Of a DNA stretch of 64,000 nucleotides, positions 18,184-27,400 are shown in pieces (the stretch's first letter is position 1; every line of letters starts with the position of its first letter). Source of the stretch: Prorocentrum cordatum (Eukaryota; Sar; Dinophyceae; Prorocentrales; Prorocentraceae); contig CAUYUJ010014564.1 of NCBI GenBank assembly GCA_963575745.1, forward strand, positions 327,600 through 391,599. The letters are read 5' to 3'. Under the pieces are notes generated by a model that was given only the letters and a program-made list of their open reading frames with translations, made no database searches and had not been told where the DNA came from. Both the position numbers and the translations under genes were made by a program.

Positions 18184-20780
18184 TTGGGGGCCTGGCGCGC
18201 CCCCCCGCTCTCGACGCCGTCGGCGACGGCGGCGTCGCCGCGCGCCACCGACCTCATGGTCAATTGCATCGTGGGGGTGCTTTCCCAGTCGGCGCTGCGA
18301 GGGCGCGGGGCGGCTCCGCCCGGCGCGGGGGGCGGGCGGGCCCTCGGCCGCGAGCGCGCGTGCATCGTGGCCGAGCTGAGGAGGAAGGTTGAGCCGAGCC
18401 GCCGCCCGCCCATCGCCATGGGCAGCCGCGGGGCGGCGAAGGTTGAAGCTGCGGCCGAGTGCGCGGCCAGAATCTGGCAAGCGAGACCGTGCGACAAATT
18501 GCCGGCGCCCGCGAAGCTTCGTTATGGGGTGGAATTTTGTCGCCCTGCGCGCGAAATTGCCCAGCGCGGATGCGGGTTACAACCCAGCCCGCGACTCGGG
18601 CGCCTCAAAGCTGCCTGTTTCCTCGACCCGTCATCGCTGGAGGTCGCGGCGCCTCCAGCCGCCGCCGCGCTGCCGCGCGCCCGACGGCGATGTGGGGGGA
18701 GGGTAATTTTCGTTTTCCTGCGGCAATTTGATCGCGCCGGGCGCCTCTACTTGGCGACTGCCGAGGAGGCGCCGCCACCGCGGCGCGCGCAGCTCATCGG
18801 CGCGTGCAAGGGCGAGGTCGAGGACCGAGCAGTTCGGGGCCGACGGGCGCGCCACTCGTTCGAAGCGCATCGGCGCATCTCGAGGGGGGGTCCGCAAACC
18901 TGCCCGCGGGGCGCGGCTTCGCAGAGCGCGAGTTGGGGCCTGCTGGGGTTATCCGCATTTTCGTGGAAGACCCCGTGGGCACATGCCCTTCCCACCGTGC
19001 CCCCGCGGCCAGGGCCCGCGCCGATGCTGTGGCAGCGACGTTGAGGCCGTCGGAGGTGTCAGGGATGAGGGCCGCCGAGAGGTTCACAGGTGACTTGCCG
19101 GACGCGTTGGCCCCTTGCGCAGCCTCGCTTGTTGCGGGGGGCACCGGCGCCGCGGACTTCGCCGCCGAGGCGCGCGGCGCTCTCCTGCAGCGACGCGGCG
19201 CGCTTCGAACAGGGCGCTCCCCTGGGGGCCGAAATCCTCGGCGATGAAGGGCGCGCTGCCGCTGAGCGTGTTCGCCGATGGAGGCTAGCTGAGCTTTCAG
19301 GCGAGATCGCAGCGCGCGGATGCTTGTCTCCTCCTGGCTCTTCGCGGTGCTCTTCAGACGCCCCTTCATGTGCCTTCTGCTGCATGTCTGATGCTCCCTG
19401 CTGGTGGGCCCAAAGGGCGGTGCGCGCGCGTTCGCGCTGAGTGGGGCAGCTCGCCGGGAGTTTTTGCTGATCGCCTGCGTGGCGCCCCCCGTGGCCGCGA
19501 ACCTTCGAGCTGCGCCTGCCCCATGCGCCGTTGCTTCAGACGCGTCGGACACATTGCCCCGGTCCGTGGGGGCGCCGGCCGGGCCCCGGCTCCAGAGGAA
19601 CTTGTATCGCGCGCGGGCCCGCCGCGGCTTGCCCGCGCACCTTTGGCCGGCAAGGGGAGCTATTGATGGCCAACGGCAGCGAGAGGGTCATCGCCGATGT
19701 TGAGGAGAAAGTGAACGCTCTCTCGAATAGTGCGCGCCTTCGCGACACCGTGCGCACTCTGGTGGAGAAGTTGCACTCCGTGGCGCTGTTCAGCGACGCG
19801 GAGTTGGGGCCCCGCGAGGAGCTGGGAAAGCTGCGGCGGCGGGGCGGCCCCGTCGCCGACATCAGCCACTCCGAGCTGTGGGGCATGGCTAACGAGAGAC
19901 TGCAGGAGTGTTTTTTCTTCCTGGCGCACCATGCCTGGGCGCGGCTCCGGACCATGCGGGCGTCAGGAGGCGCATTCAGCCGTGCTCCTGGGCCCCGTTG
20001 CCAGGGCGCCAGGCGCCCCTGGGGGCGCCCGCCCTTGCCTCCGGCAGCGGCGCGGGGCAACTGCATCAGCCTTCCTGTCCCTGAGGAGTCGCGCGCGGAG
20101 GAGGGCGTTGGACGCGGCGATTCTCAGCGTGAGTCCCGGCTCGTGGCGGTGCCGCGCTGGGGGGTTGCGGGGTTGCGCGGCGTTTTGACGCGCTCCGTCG
20201 CCCTCCGCGTCGGCATGGGGAAGGAGGAGGTTTCGAGCGGGAGGTGGGGCATCGAGTTGAACGGATTGCCCCGAGAGGATTGGCCCCAGGATCGAAAGGG
20301 CAGGAGGCGTTGTCGACAGGAGTGTGGGCGGCCAGATTGAGGGGCATTTGCGAGCTCGCGGGCGACCCGGCCGACTATCCCAATGGGGGGGCCCGCGCAA
20401 CCTTTGCAGCAGCAGGAGGTTTGGAATACCTGCTCGTCGACGAGATCACGAGCGCGGCCCCTTCGAAGGTGCTCGCCAAGGACAGGGCGGACCTCGGCGC
20501 GCGCATCAGCATCGAGTAGATGAGGGCCTACGGGGAGGATATGAAACGAGTGGCTCGTAAATGTTCCGCTTCGCGAGCGACGCGTTGTCTGGGTTCGACG
20601 GTGGCCATTGGGGCACTGGCCACGGGGGAGGTCGCAACGCCATCGTTGTACTTGATCGAGGAGTTGCGGGCTTTGGTTTCGCGCGCAGTGGGCTACGACC
20701 ATTACCCGGGAGCGCATTTTTGCCCGACCCGGCGCAGCGTGGCCGACGACCCGACGCGGGCGCAGCAGGTGAGGCGGTGC
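18184..20780 (+). pseudogene. reverse transcriptase / RNase H region of element 1, frameshifted
   Basis: At 18,720-18,900, one frame reads LRQFDRAGRLYLATAEE then IGACKGEVEDRAVRGRRAR, resembling the RT finger region (K.E.R...D.R..N). A different frame at 18,960-19,220 reads RIFVEDPVGT and then GGTGAADFAAEARGALLQRR, which resembles the palm segment (MGD.NAV..AQ) I recall from dinoflagellate retroelement RTs. 19,660-19,970 is a strongly protein-like stretch of unclear identity (VIADVEEKVNALSNSARLRD). 20,640-20,765 ends with LIEELRALVSRAVGYDHYPG and VADDPTR, like the tail of RNase H (NPAD.PSR). The catalytic YxDD motif could not be located. Order fits RT-RH; decay is evident. Confidence 0.45.
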
Positions 20781-20878
20781 AGAGATGGACGTGCATGGCT
20801 CGGCAGCGAAGGAGCTGAATTCTGCTGCGCTTTCGGCCGCTGGGCCGGACTGCCGACACAGACCTTGGGATCTAGCGA

Positions 20879-21983
20879 TTGGGCGAGGAAGTGCTTCAAG
20901 CGGGTGGTGCCCGAACCCAGGGCTGCCTGGCCTTGGAGTGGGGGGCTATTCGACAATGTTTTCGGTTTTCCAGGTGGGGGACCGCGGGGGCCAGTACTTG
21001 TTCCTCGCAGCGGCGCGCTTCTGGCCGCTCGGAGACTTCTCCAACCAGCCGCCATCTCCAGGTGGGAGCGTTTCTGCATGAGTTCACACGTTTGTTGGAA
21101 TGCACATTGCACCTCACCTTTGACCAGTTGGCAGAGGGAGAGCCTCGCGACGTGTCTCGTGCGTTGGCAACGTACGGGCAATATCTTTGACATCGAGCGC
21201 CCCTTGGGCGTTTGCGTCGAGACCGTCGGCGGGATGACCGACCTCCGCTGACATCTTAAGTGGCTGTTGCAACTTGCATGGGACGCGGCCTGGGTTTGGA
21301 AGGAGTTGTCGCCTGCTTGCCGCCACCGCCCGGCGCCCGTCGTGCCCGTGCTTTTTGCACGCAGTGTCGGTTGCATTGCTGCGGTGGTGGCATGACGTAG
21401 CAGCCTTTCTGCCATTGGGCTTCGTGGCTTTGCTGCGGCCGGGGGGGCCGATCAAACTCGTGAGGGAGGACGTGTTGTTGCCTGCTGACCTGCTGTCGAC
21501 TGCGTCGCGCCTCTACGTGCGGGTCCGCGAGCCTAGGACGCGCAATAAGGCTGCGCGATTGCAGCGCGCCCGGGTGGCCGATGACATCGCGGTCCCGTTC
21601 CTGGAGGCGTGGTTCGCCAGACTTGCCCCCGGAGAGCGACCTCGGGCAGGCTCGGCAGCGCAATTCCCAGCAGTACACGACAATATCACAAGGGTGTTGG
21701 GCACATCCACTGCGGACGGGGTGGGTCTCGCGCTTGCTAGCCTGAGAGCCGGTGGTGCCACGTGGCACTTTGAGTATTGGGAGGACCTTCCTATGCTGCA
21801 GTGGAGAGGCCGCTGGCAGGCCAGCCGCACGATGAAGATTTACATATCTACATTCAGGAGGTGGCAGCGGCCGGCTTGCTCCCTGAGTTGCCATCAGCCG
21901 TGCGCGAGCGCATCCGGCCCTTTGCCTCGGTTGCCGAGCCTTTGCTGGGCCAGTGTCGGCAGAGGCTCCGCCTTCGCCCCTGA
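20879..21983 (+). pseudogene. tyrosine recombinase of element 1, frameshifted
   Basis: N-terminal helices are seen in one frame (LLECTLHLTFDQLAEGEPRD). The catalytic half is seen in another: IKLVREDVLLPADLLSTASR, then LYVRVREPRTRNKAARLQ, then SLRAGGATW (the box II arginine region), LQWRGRW and MKIYI with the candidate nucleophile tyrosine at 21,841-21,843. Immediately after it, an 8-base near-duplication (TACATATC then TACATTC) shifts the frame. The natural continuation YIQEVAAAGLLPELPSAVRE lies in another frame from 21,849. The family (YR retroelement integrase) is recognised from these motifs. The breaks make it inactive as read. Confidence 0.65.
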
Positions 21984-22078
21984 TGCGCGCACTGATTGCA
22001 AGTGCGTGCCCTCTTGCAGAGACGAGGTCTCTGCTATTGCACACCCTCCGCCTTCCCCGTATCACCGCCTTGGATAGC

Positions 22079-22224
22079 GTAGCATATCCTCGAAATTGGG
22101 CCTCTGCCGTGAGGGCGCGAACCCTCCGGCACATCGGCGCATGCCTTGGCTGGCGCCGCTCTCTGAAAATAGCGGTGGTGTAGGGCAGCAGTGGGGCTCG
22201 AGGAGGGCAGGGGGAGTGCAAGCA
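22079..22224 (+). repeat. B1 repeat of element 1
   Basis: GGGCCTCTGCCGTGAGGGCG... through AATAGCGGTGGTGTAGGGCA and AGTGCAAGC. It is repeated 207 bases downstream with about 85-90 percent identity. Confidence 0.75.
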
Positions 22225-22285
22225 TGTCCCCCTATGCTTTCACCCTACGGCTCCGAAACTGTCCAGGCTCCCGCCCACTCAGCCT

Positions 22286-22431
22286 TCAGCATATTTTCCA
22301 AAGTGGGCCTCTGCCGTGAGGGCGCGAACCTTCCGGCACATCGGCGCAGACACTGGCTGGTACCGCTCTCTGAGAATAGCGGTGGTGTAGGGCAGCAGTG
22401 GGGCTAAAGGGGGGCAGTGGTAGTGCAAGCG
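22286..22431 (+). repeat. B2 repeat of element 1 (3' terminus)
   Basis: Second copy of the 22,079 repeat, ending AGTGCAAGCGCAT. The next bases start the A1 repeat of element 2, so the two elements abut. Confidence 0.75.
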
Positions 22432-22434
22432 CAT

Positions 22435-22527
22435 ATGGCAATGCGTGCATGTGAATCTTTTCTGAGAGTGCCTTGAGGACAGGGGGCCGCGCGTCACAGC
22501 ACGCCCGCTACCGATTGTGCTCAAGCT
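22435..22527 (+). repeat. A1 split direct repeat of element 2
   Basis: 93 bases from ATGGCAATGCGTGCATG to ATTGTGCTCAAGCT. It matches 28,797-28,889 except T/C at the twelfth base. This is the 5' terminus of the element. Confidence 0.92.
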
Positions 22528-22570
22528 GACACCGGCGCGGACGCGCCGGGAGACGCATCCCCCGCTTCCC

Positions 22571-23059
22571 ATGGCCTGGCTGTTTGGCCAGCGGTACCTG
22601 GACTGGCTCGTCGGCACCGTCTCGCAGACGGTCGTGAGCTGGTCGGCCCGCTGCCCGGCGTGCCCCGCCTGCCCGCAGCCGCTGGCGTGCCCAGCCTGCC
22701 CAGCGGCGGCGCCGATCCACTTCCACCCGCCGGCCGCCTGTCCGGCGGCTCCAGAGGCGCCGGCGCCCGCGCCCGCGCCCCAGCCGGTCGCCCAGGAGCC
22801 TGAGGGCCTCTCCTGGACGGGCGGGTGGCTGGCCTGCTTCCTGGTCGCCCTCAACCTGTTGGTCTTCAGCTTCCACGGGGTGAGGCTGGTCGGCTCGGCC
22901 GTGGTGAGGCTGCGGCCGGCTCCGACGCCCGCCGCCCTGAAGGATGGCGCAGGAGCAGGCGCCGCCGGGGGTGCGCCGTTGGGCGTGGGCACAGTACGCC
23001 GGCGCGCCGCTGTGGCATCAGCGGCGCGTGTGGGGCCGGGTGATTCAGGATCCGACTGA
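22571..23059 (+). CDS. small Cys-Pro-rich membrane protein (ORF0) of element 2
   Basis: 162 residues from ATG 22,571 (MAWLFGQRYLDWLVGTVS); the frame upstream has no ATG. Five cysteines at residues 28, 31, 34, 40 and 43 sit in CPACPACP and ACPACP motifs. A Pro/Ala linker follows. Residues about 84-107 (GGWLACFLVALNLLVFSFHG) form one hydrophobic helix, then an arginine-rich tail. The 3' end overlaps the gag-like ORF by 116 bases in another frame. I recall similar small Cys-rich/TM frames just before gag in dinoflagellate retroelements, but no function is known to me. It could be a membrane-tethering accessory or an envelope-like vestige; both are guesses. Confidence 0.55.
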   Translation: MAWLFGQRYLDWLVGTVSQTVVSWSARCPACPACPQPLACPACPAAAPIHFHPPAACPAAPEAPAPAPAPQPVAQEPEGLSWTGGWLACFLVALNLLVFSFHGVRLVGSAVVRLRPAPTPAALKDGAGAGAAGGAPLGVGTVRRRAAVASAARVGPGDSGSD

Positions 23060-24413
23060 TGCCCGCTGGTCCCCCCTGCGGGTGCTGATCTCGACGCCGG
23101 ATGGCGATGTATACGAGGAGCTGTACGACATGTCTGATGGGACTTTGGCTGCGGTTCGCTTCGAGGACGACCGGCGCACCCGGCCAGCTGGCCTGGAGGT
23201 TGGGAACCTCTACCGCTTCCGGCGCGCGCTGACGGCGGCCGAGGAGGTGGCCATCAGGAACGAGGTGGACGCCTACGCCCGCGACGTGTTCCTCGACGCG
23301 GAGCGCGCGGCCGGGCGGCCCGGGGTGGTGCCTCCGGCGGGGGCTGCCGTCTACTTCACGTTCGCGGCCGCGGCTGGTGGCGCTGCCGCGCCTGGGCCCG
23401 CCCCCGCCGCCCCTGCCGCCGGGGGAGGGGCAGCTGTGGCCGCCGCGCTGGCTGTGGTGCCGGCTGGCCCCGCCGCGCCCGCGGCTGGACCGCCTGCTGG
23501 TGCCGCCCCAGTTGCGGCAGCAGCCGCGCCGCTCGCCGCTGCTGGAGCTCCCGCAGGCCCCTTGGGGCCGAATGCCGTGCCTGGGGCTGACGGACAGTGG
23601 GTCTACGTCGAGACCACGACGGCGGCCCGGCGCGGGGACCCTGTCACGATGGACGGGACGGAGCTCGTCCGGGGGGCTATCGGCCTGAAGCAGGACGCTG
23701 GCGGGAGCTGGTCGGCCATCCGGCTGATCACGACCTCGCAGGCCGCCTACCGAGGCGCCGAGGCCCTCGCTGATGCCCGCCTCCAGCCTGTGGCCCTGCT
23801 TAGTGACGGCTCGCGGCAGCGCGTGCAGTTCCACGAGAGTGTCGACAGGCTCCGCGAGGAGCCCTTCCCCGACTGGCCGCTGGACGGCCCAAGGACCACG
23901 CTATGGTGCCTCCGCTTCTTGGACAGGAAGCGCGGAGGGGCCATCGAGCACTTCCACCAGTTCGTGTCCTACTACCGGCTGTCCCGCGATGACTTCGGGG
24001 TGACGCACTACGAGTCCATCATGCGGATGGTCGACTACCTGATGACGTGGGACCTCCTCGACTTGCCCAACGTGGTGGGCGTCGAGGTCATGCTGCGGCA
24101 GGCGCAGCTGTACGAGTACATGTACGCCATGGAGTACGAGGCGCGCGACTCGGGCGCCTCAACTGCTGGTCCGACCGAAGGCGAGCCCAAGGCGAAGGCG
24201 AAGGGCAAGCCCAAGAGCCGGGGCGGCGGTGGCTTCTTGAAGTTCGGTTTCGTGGACGAGGTGGGAGTCTTCACGGGCACGGCCCGCGAGGACGGCCGCA
24301 TGATGGTGGCTCCGGCACTACTGGAGCACGTGGCCAAACAAGTGGAGCGCGACGCTGGAATCCTTAAGCAGATCAGGAAGGCTAAGGAAGAGCGCCGCGC
24401 TCTGGCTCCATGA
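22944..24413 (+). CDS. gag-like protein of element 2
   Basis: 489 residues from ATG 22,944. The N-terminal part (residues ~1-125) reads WAWAQYAGAPLWHQRRVWGR, then VLISTPDGDVYEELYDM and FRRALTAAEEVAIRNEVDAY. Residues ~125-210 are an Ala/Pro/Gly-rich linker. The C-terminal part holds an aromatic-rich segment (EPFPDWPLDGPRTTLWCLRF, then HFHQFVSYYRLSRDDFG), a basic patch (AKAKGKPKSRGGG) and a charged helix (HVAKQVERDAGILKQIRKAK). No CCHC knuckle is visible. Location and the basic tail fit an ORF1/gag role in RNA packaging. The stop codon overlaps the next start in ATGA (24,410-24,413), which suggests coupled translation of the RT ORF. Confidence 0.75.
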   Translation: MAQEQAPPGVRRWAWAQYAGAPLWHQRRVWGRVIQDPTDARWSPLRVLISTPDGDVYEELYDMSDGTLAAVRFEDDRRTRPAGLEVGNLYRFRRALTAAEEVAIRNEVDAYARDVFLDAERAAGRPGVVPPAGAAVYFTFAAAAGGAAAPGPAPAAPAAGGGAAVAAALAVVPAGPAAPAAGPPAGAAPVAAAAAPLAAAGAPAGPLGPNAVPGADGQWVYVETTTAARRGDPVTMDGTELVRGAIGLKQDAGGSWSAIRLITTSQAAYRGAEALADARLQPVALLSDGSRQRVQFHESVDRLREEPFPDWPLDGPRTTLWCLRFLDRKRGGAIEHFHQFVSYYRLSRDDFGVTHYESIMRMVDYLMTWDLLDLPNVVGVEVMLRQAQLYEYMYAMEYEARDSGASTAGPTEGEPKAKAKGKPKSRGGGGFLKFGFVDEVGVFTGTAREDGRMMVAPALLEHVAKQVERDAGILKQIRKAKEERRALAP

Positions 24414-27400
24414 TGGAGCGGGGCCTGGAGGCGGACTCCCCGACCGCCTTCAGCGACTCTCGAGGGGGCTTCGCGGATATGGCCTCCCGCGCTGCAGATG
24501 TACATGGGGCCCAGCCAGCTCGTCAGCGACGGCATCGGGATCTCTTTCCGCTTCCTGTGCCCGCCGGTGATGAGCGTAGTTTTGTGGCTACAGACCTGTC
24601 TCGCACAACTAAGAGGCGACTCCACAGGGCCAGTCACCGCCGCGAGATGGTCGTCGACGCCATCCGCGCCATGAATGAGATGTACACTGGTTCGAGCTGT
24701 CCGCGGGCTACTGGCCTCACTGGCCCTACGACCGCCCAGCAGGAGGCTCTGGCGGTGATCCAGGAGGCCGTCGACGCCTTCGGAGTGCCCCCGCCCGACC
24801 TCACTCCCGCAGGAGCCCTCGAGGAGCTCCGCGTCGCGCAGTCATACGACCAGGAGTCTGCCGTGATTGCGCCGGTGACCTTCGACCGCGTCGATCTGAT
24901 CTCCCTGCCGAGCGTGGGCTCCGAACCGAAGTCCTTGTCTGCGCTCATCGGGGACGACAGCATGAGTATTGGTCATCGCCTTCAAGAACTACTTTTGCCC
25001 CGTGAGCGGGGGCTTGCCCGGGTCGCGGAGCACGCTCCGAAGAGGGCGTATTCGGATCCCAACTTGAGGAACCCTCGCTTATATAAGAAAGTATTGCACC
25101 GTCTTGTGTCATCGCACCTCGTTGAGTTCCATACCGAAGCGTTGAGCTCAGTGGGAATGTTCTTCGTCTATAAGAAATCAGGGGCCCTGAGGCTCATACT
25201 GGATGGCCGGATCCCGTTCCAGTTGTTCGACGAGCCCCCCAAAGTGAAGCTGGCAACTGGGGCCGCGTTTTCTCAGCTCAGGGTTGACAGTCGGGAGCCT
25301 GTGTGTGTCGCTGGTGTGGACATCGCGGATGCCTTCTATACCATGTTGCTCCCACCTTGGCTTCGTCGGTACTTCGGGCTCCCTAAGATCAGGGCTGGTG
25401 AACTGGGGATCTCGGTCGATGCGAATGGACGGCCCGTGGCGCCTACGCAGTGGGTCCATCCGTGCTTCAGGTGTCCTCCGATGGGATTCAGTCTCAGTCT
25501 TTGGTTGTGCCAGTCAGTGAACGAGATTGTCTCGCGGCGTGCTGGCCTCGTCAGGCCGGAGCGGGTCCTGGTGGATCGCCTGCCTGCCCCTGTCGTCGAC
25601 TCGGGCGTTGTTCATGCCGAATACGTCGACAACTTCGTTGCGCTGTCGCTATCGGAGGCCTCTGCTATTGCTGCTGCCCGTCAGGTCGATCATCATATGC
25701 GTGCTGTGGGACTGCCTACTCACGGGGTGGAGAGCGGTGTGGGCGGGGAGACTCTTGGCTGGTCCTTCGACTCGAACTCGCCCGTGATCTCGCTCAACCC
25801 CAGGCTTAGGTGGAAGCTGTACCTTGGGATTCAGGAGGTCCTCCGACGTGGGTTCTGTTCTGGAAAGGAGATGGTGAGGATCGTCTCGCACATCACGTCC
25901 AGGGTGCTCATTAGGAGGGAGCTCCTCTCGTGCCTGGGGGCCGTCTACAAGTTTGGGGAGGTATGCCACAATCGCACCGCTAAGCTCTGGCCCGTCGTCC
26001 GTCGTGAACTACGCTGGGCTCGGGCTCTCCTCATCTTCTGCAGCAGGGACCTCGGGTTGCCCTTCGACACCACCCTCACGTGCCTGGATGCGTCGTCTTG
26101 GGGTTTTGGAGTTACCCAGCGGGAGGTCTCTGAGGACTCGGTCAAGCGTCTGGCCCGGTACAACGAGCGTTGGAGGTTCTCTCGAGAAGCTGAGCGCCGA
26201 CGCCTTGGGCCCCGAGCCGCTGCTGTCCCTGGTCAAGGCTCCTCAGGGGCCGTCCCGGACGGGCCCGAAGTCTCCGACGTGGACCCTAGCTTCGAGGAGG
26301 TCCCGCCCGACATCTGGAGGGACCACTGGCACCCGGTCCTCTCGGTGCCCTGGCGGCGCCCAGCCCCTCAGGTCATCCTGGAGGCCAGGTCCGGCGTGAT
26401 GGCGCTTAAGCACAAGCTTCGCTCCAAGAGGTCCTTTCGGAAGGCCCACGTAATGCTGAACGATGCCATGGCCCCCATCTTGGCTCTGGCAAAGGGGCGG
26501 TCTTCGGCGCCCGCCCTCCTCGCCGTCTGCCGGCAGGTGGCATGTCTGCTGCTGGCCTCAGGCTCGGCGGCGTACTGGAGGTGGCTGCCGTCCGAGTTCA
26601 ACTCTGCCGACCCAGCATCACGGAACCGGCCTGGTGCTAGGCCCGAGGCGTGGTATGCTCCAGCGGTCGTCGCCCCAGGGAGCGTCTGCTGCCAGCCCGT
26701 CGGGCGCCCTTCGCAGGCGGCCCGCGGCGGCTCCAGCAGCCCCAGCGCCCGCCCGCCTTGGGCGCCGGAGCCGCTCCCAGAGCGCAGCTGCGCTGTCCTG
26801 GGGGGACCAGGCGGACCGCCGAGTTGCCAGGAGGCGCGCCTTCCCCGCCGCCACCACGGCGGCGACCTCGGGCTCGCTGACCTTCCTGGAGACGCAGGCC
26901 GTGGGGGAGGCGACCCGCCGGGACTATGCCGACAGGGTCTCGAAGTTCACGAGGTGGGCGACCTCGGTCCGGCTGCCGATCGGGGAGGTGCCCGAGCTGG
27001 ACGTCGCCCTGGTGACCTTCTTCAACCAGCTGTTCTTCGACGGCTACCCGAGCGAGGAGGCGACGAAGTACATGGCGGCACTGGCTCATTGCCGCGCGGC
27101 GCCCGGCCGGCTGCAGGTGGCCTTCCCGAGGGCCGCTCGTGCTGCGAAGGGCTGGGCCCGGCTGGTACCGCCCCGATCCCGGCTGCCGCTGCCCTGGCCG
27201 ATTGCCTGCCTGATGATCGACTGGATGCTGGATGCAGGCGAGGCGACAGCGGCGGCGGCGACGGCGGTCTGCTTCGCGCTGTACCTTCGGCCGGCAGAGC
27301 TGCTCAGCCTGACGCGCGAGCAGGTGATCCCGCCTGCCGAGGGCGCCCCTCCGGGGCGAACCTTCCTGAACTTCTGGTCGGTGGTCCTGCATCCGATGGA

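Larger units (their letters stand above)
15885..22431 (+). mobile_element. YR retrotransposon element 1 (DIRS/Ngaro-like), decayed
   Basis: A 6.5-kb block of coding-like, GC-rich sequence whose protein signal jumps frame many times: a gag-like part, RT fragments, an RNase H tail, then a tyrosine recombinase. It ends with duplicated sequence in the order B1 (22,079-22,224), A2 (22,225-22,275), B2 (22,286-22,431). A weak match to A2 at 15,885-15,925 would be A1. This A1 - genes - B1 A2 - B2 layout is the split-direct-repeat structure known from Ngaro/PAT-type YR elements. B1 and B2 are clearly alike (offset 207). A1/A2 is only about 80 percent over ~35 bases, so the 5' end is tentative. Multiple frameshifts indicate a dead copy, unless some are sequencing errors. 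Confidence 0.65.

Noticed and set aside
18794-19552. 252-codon minus-strand frame with helical-looking sequence inside element 1
   Set aside because: The plus strand here carries RT-like motifs in the order expected for the element; the minus frame is probably its shadow.
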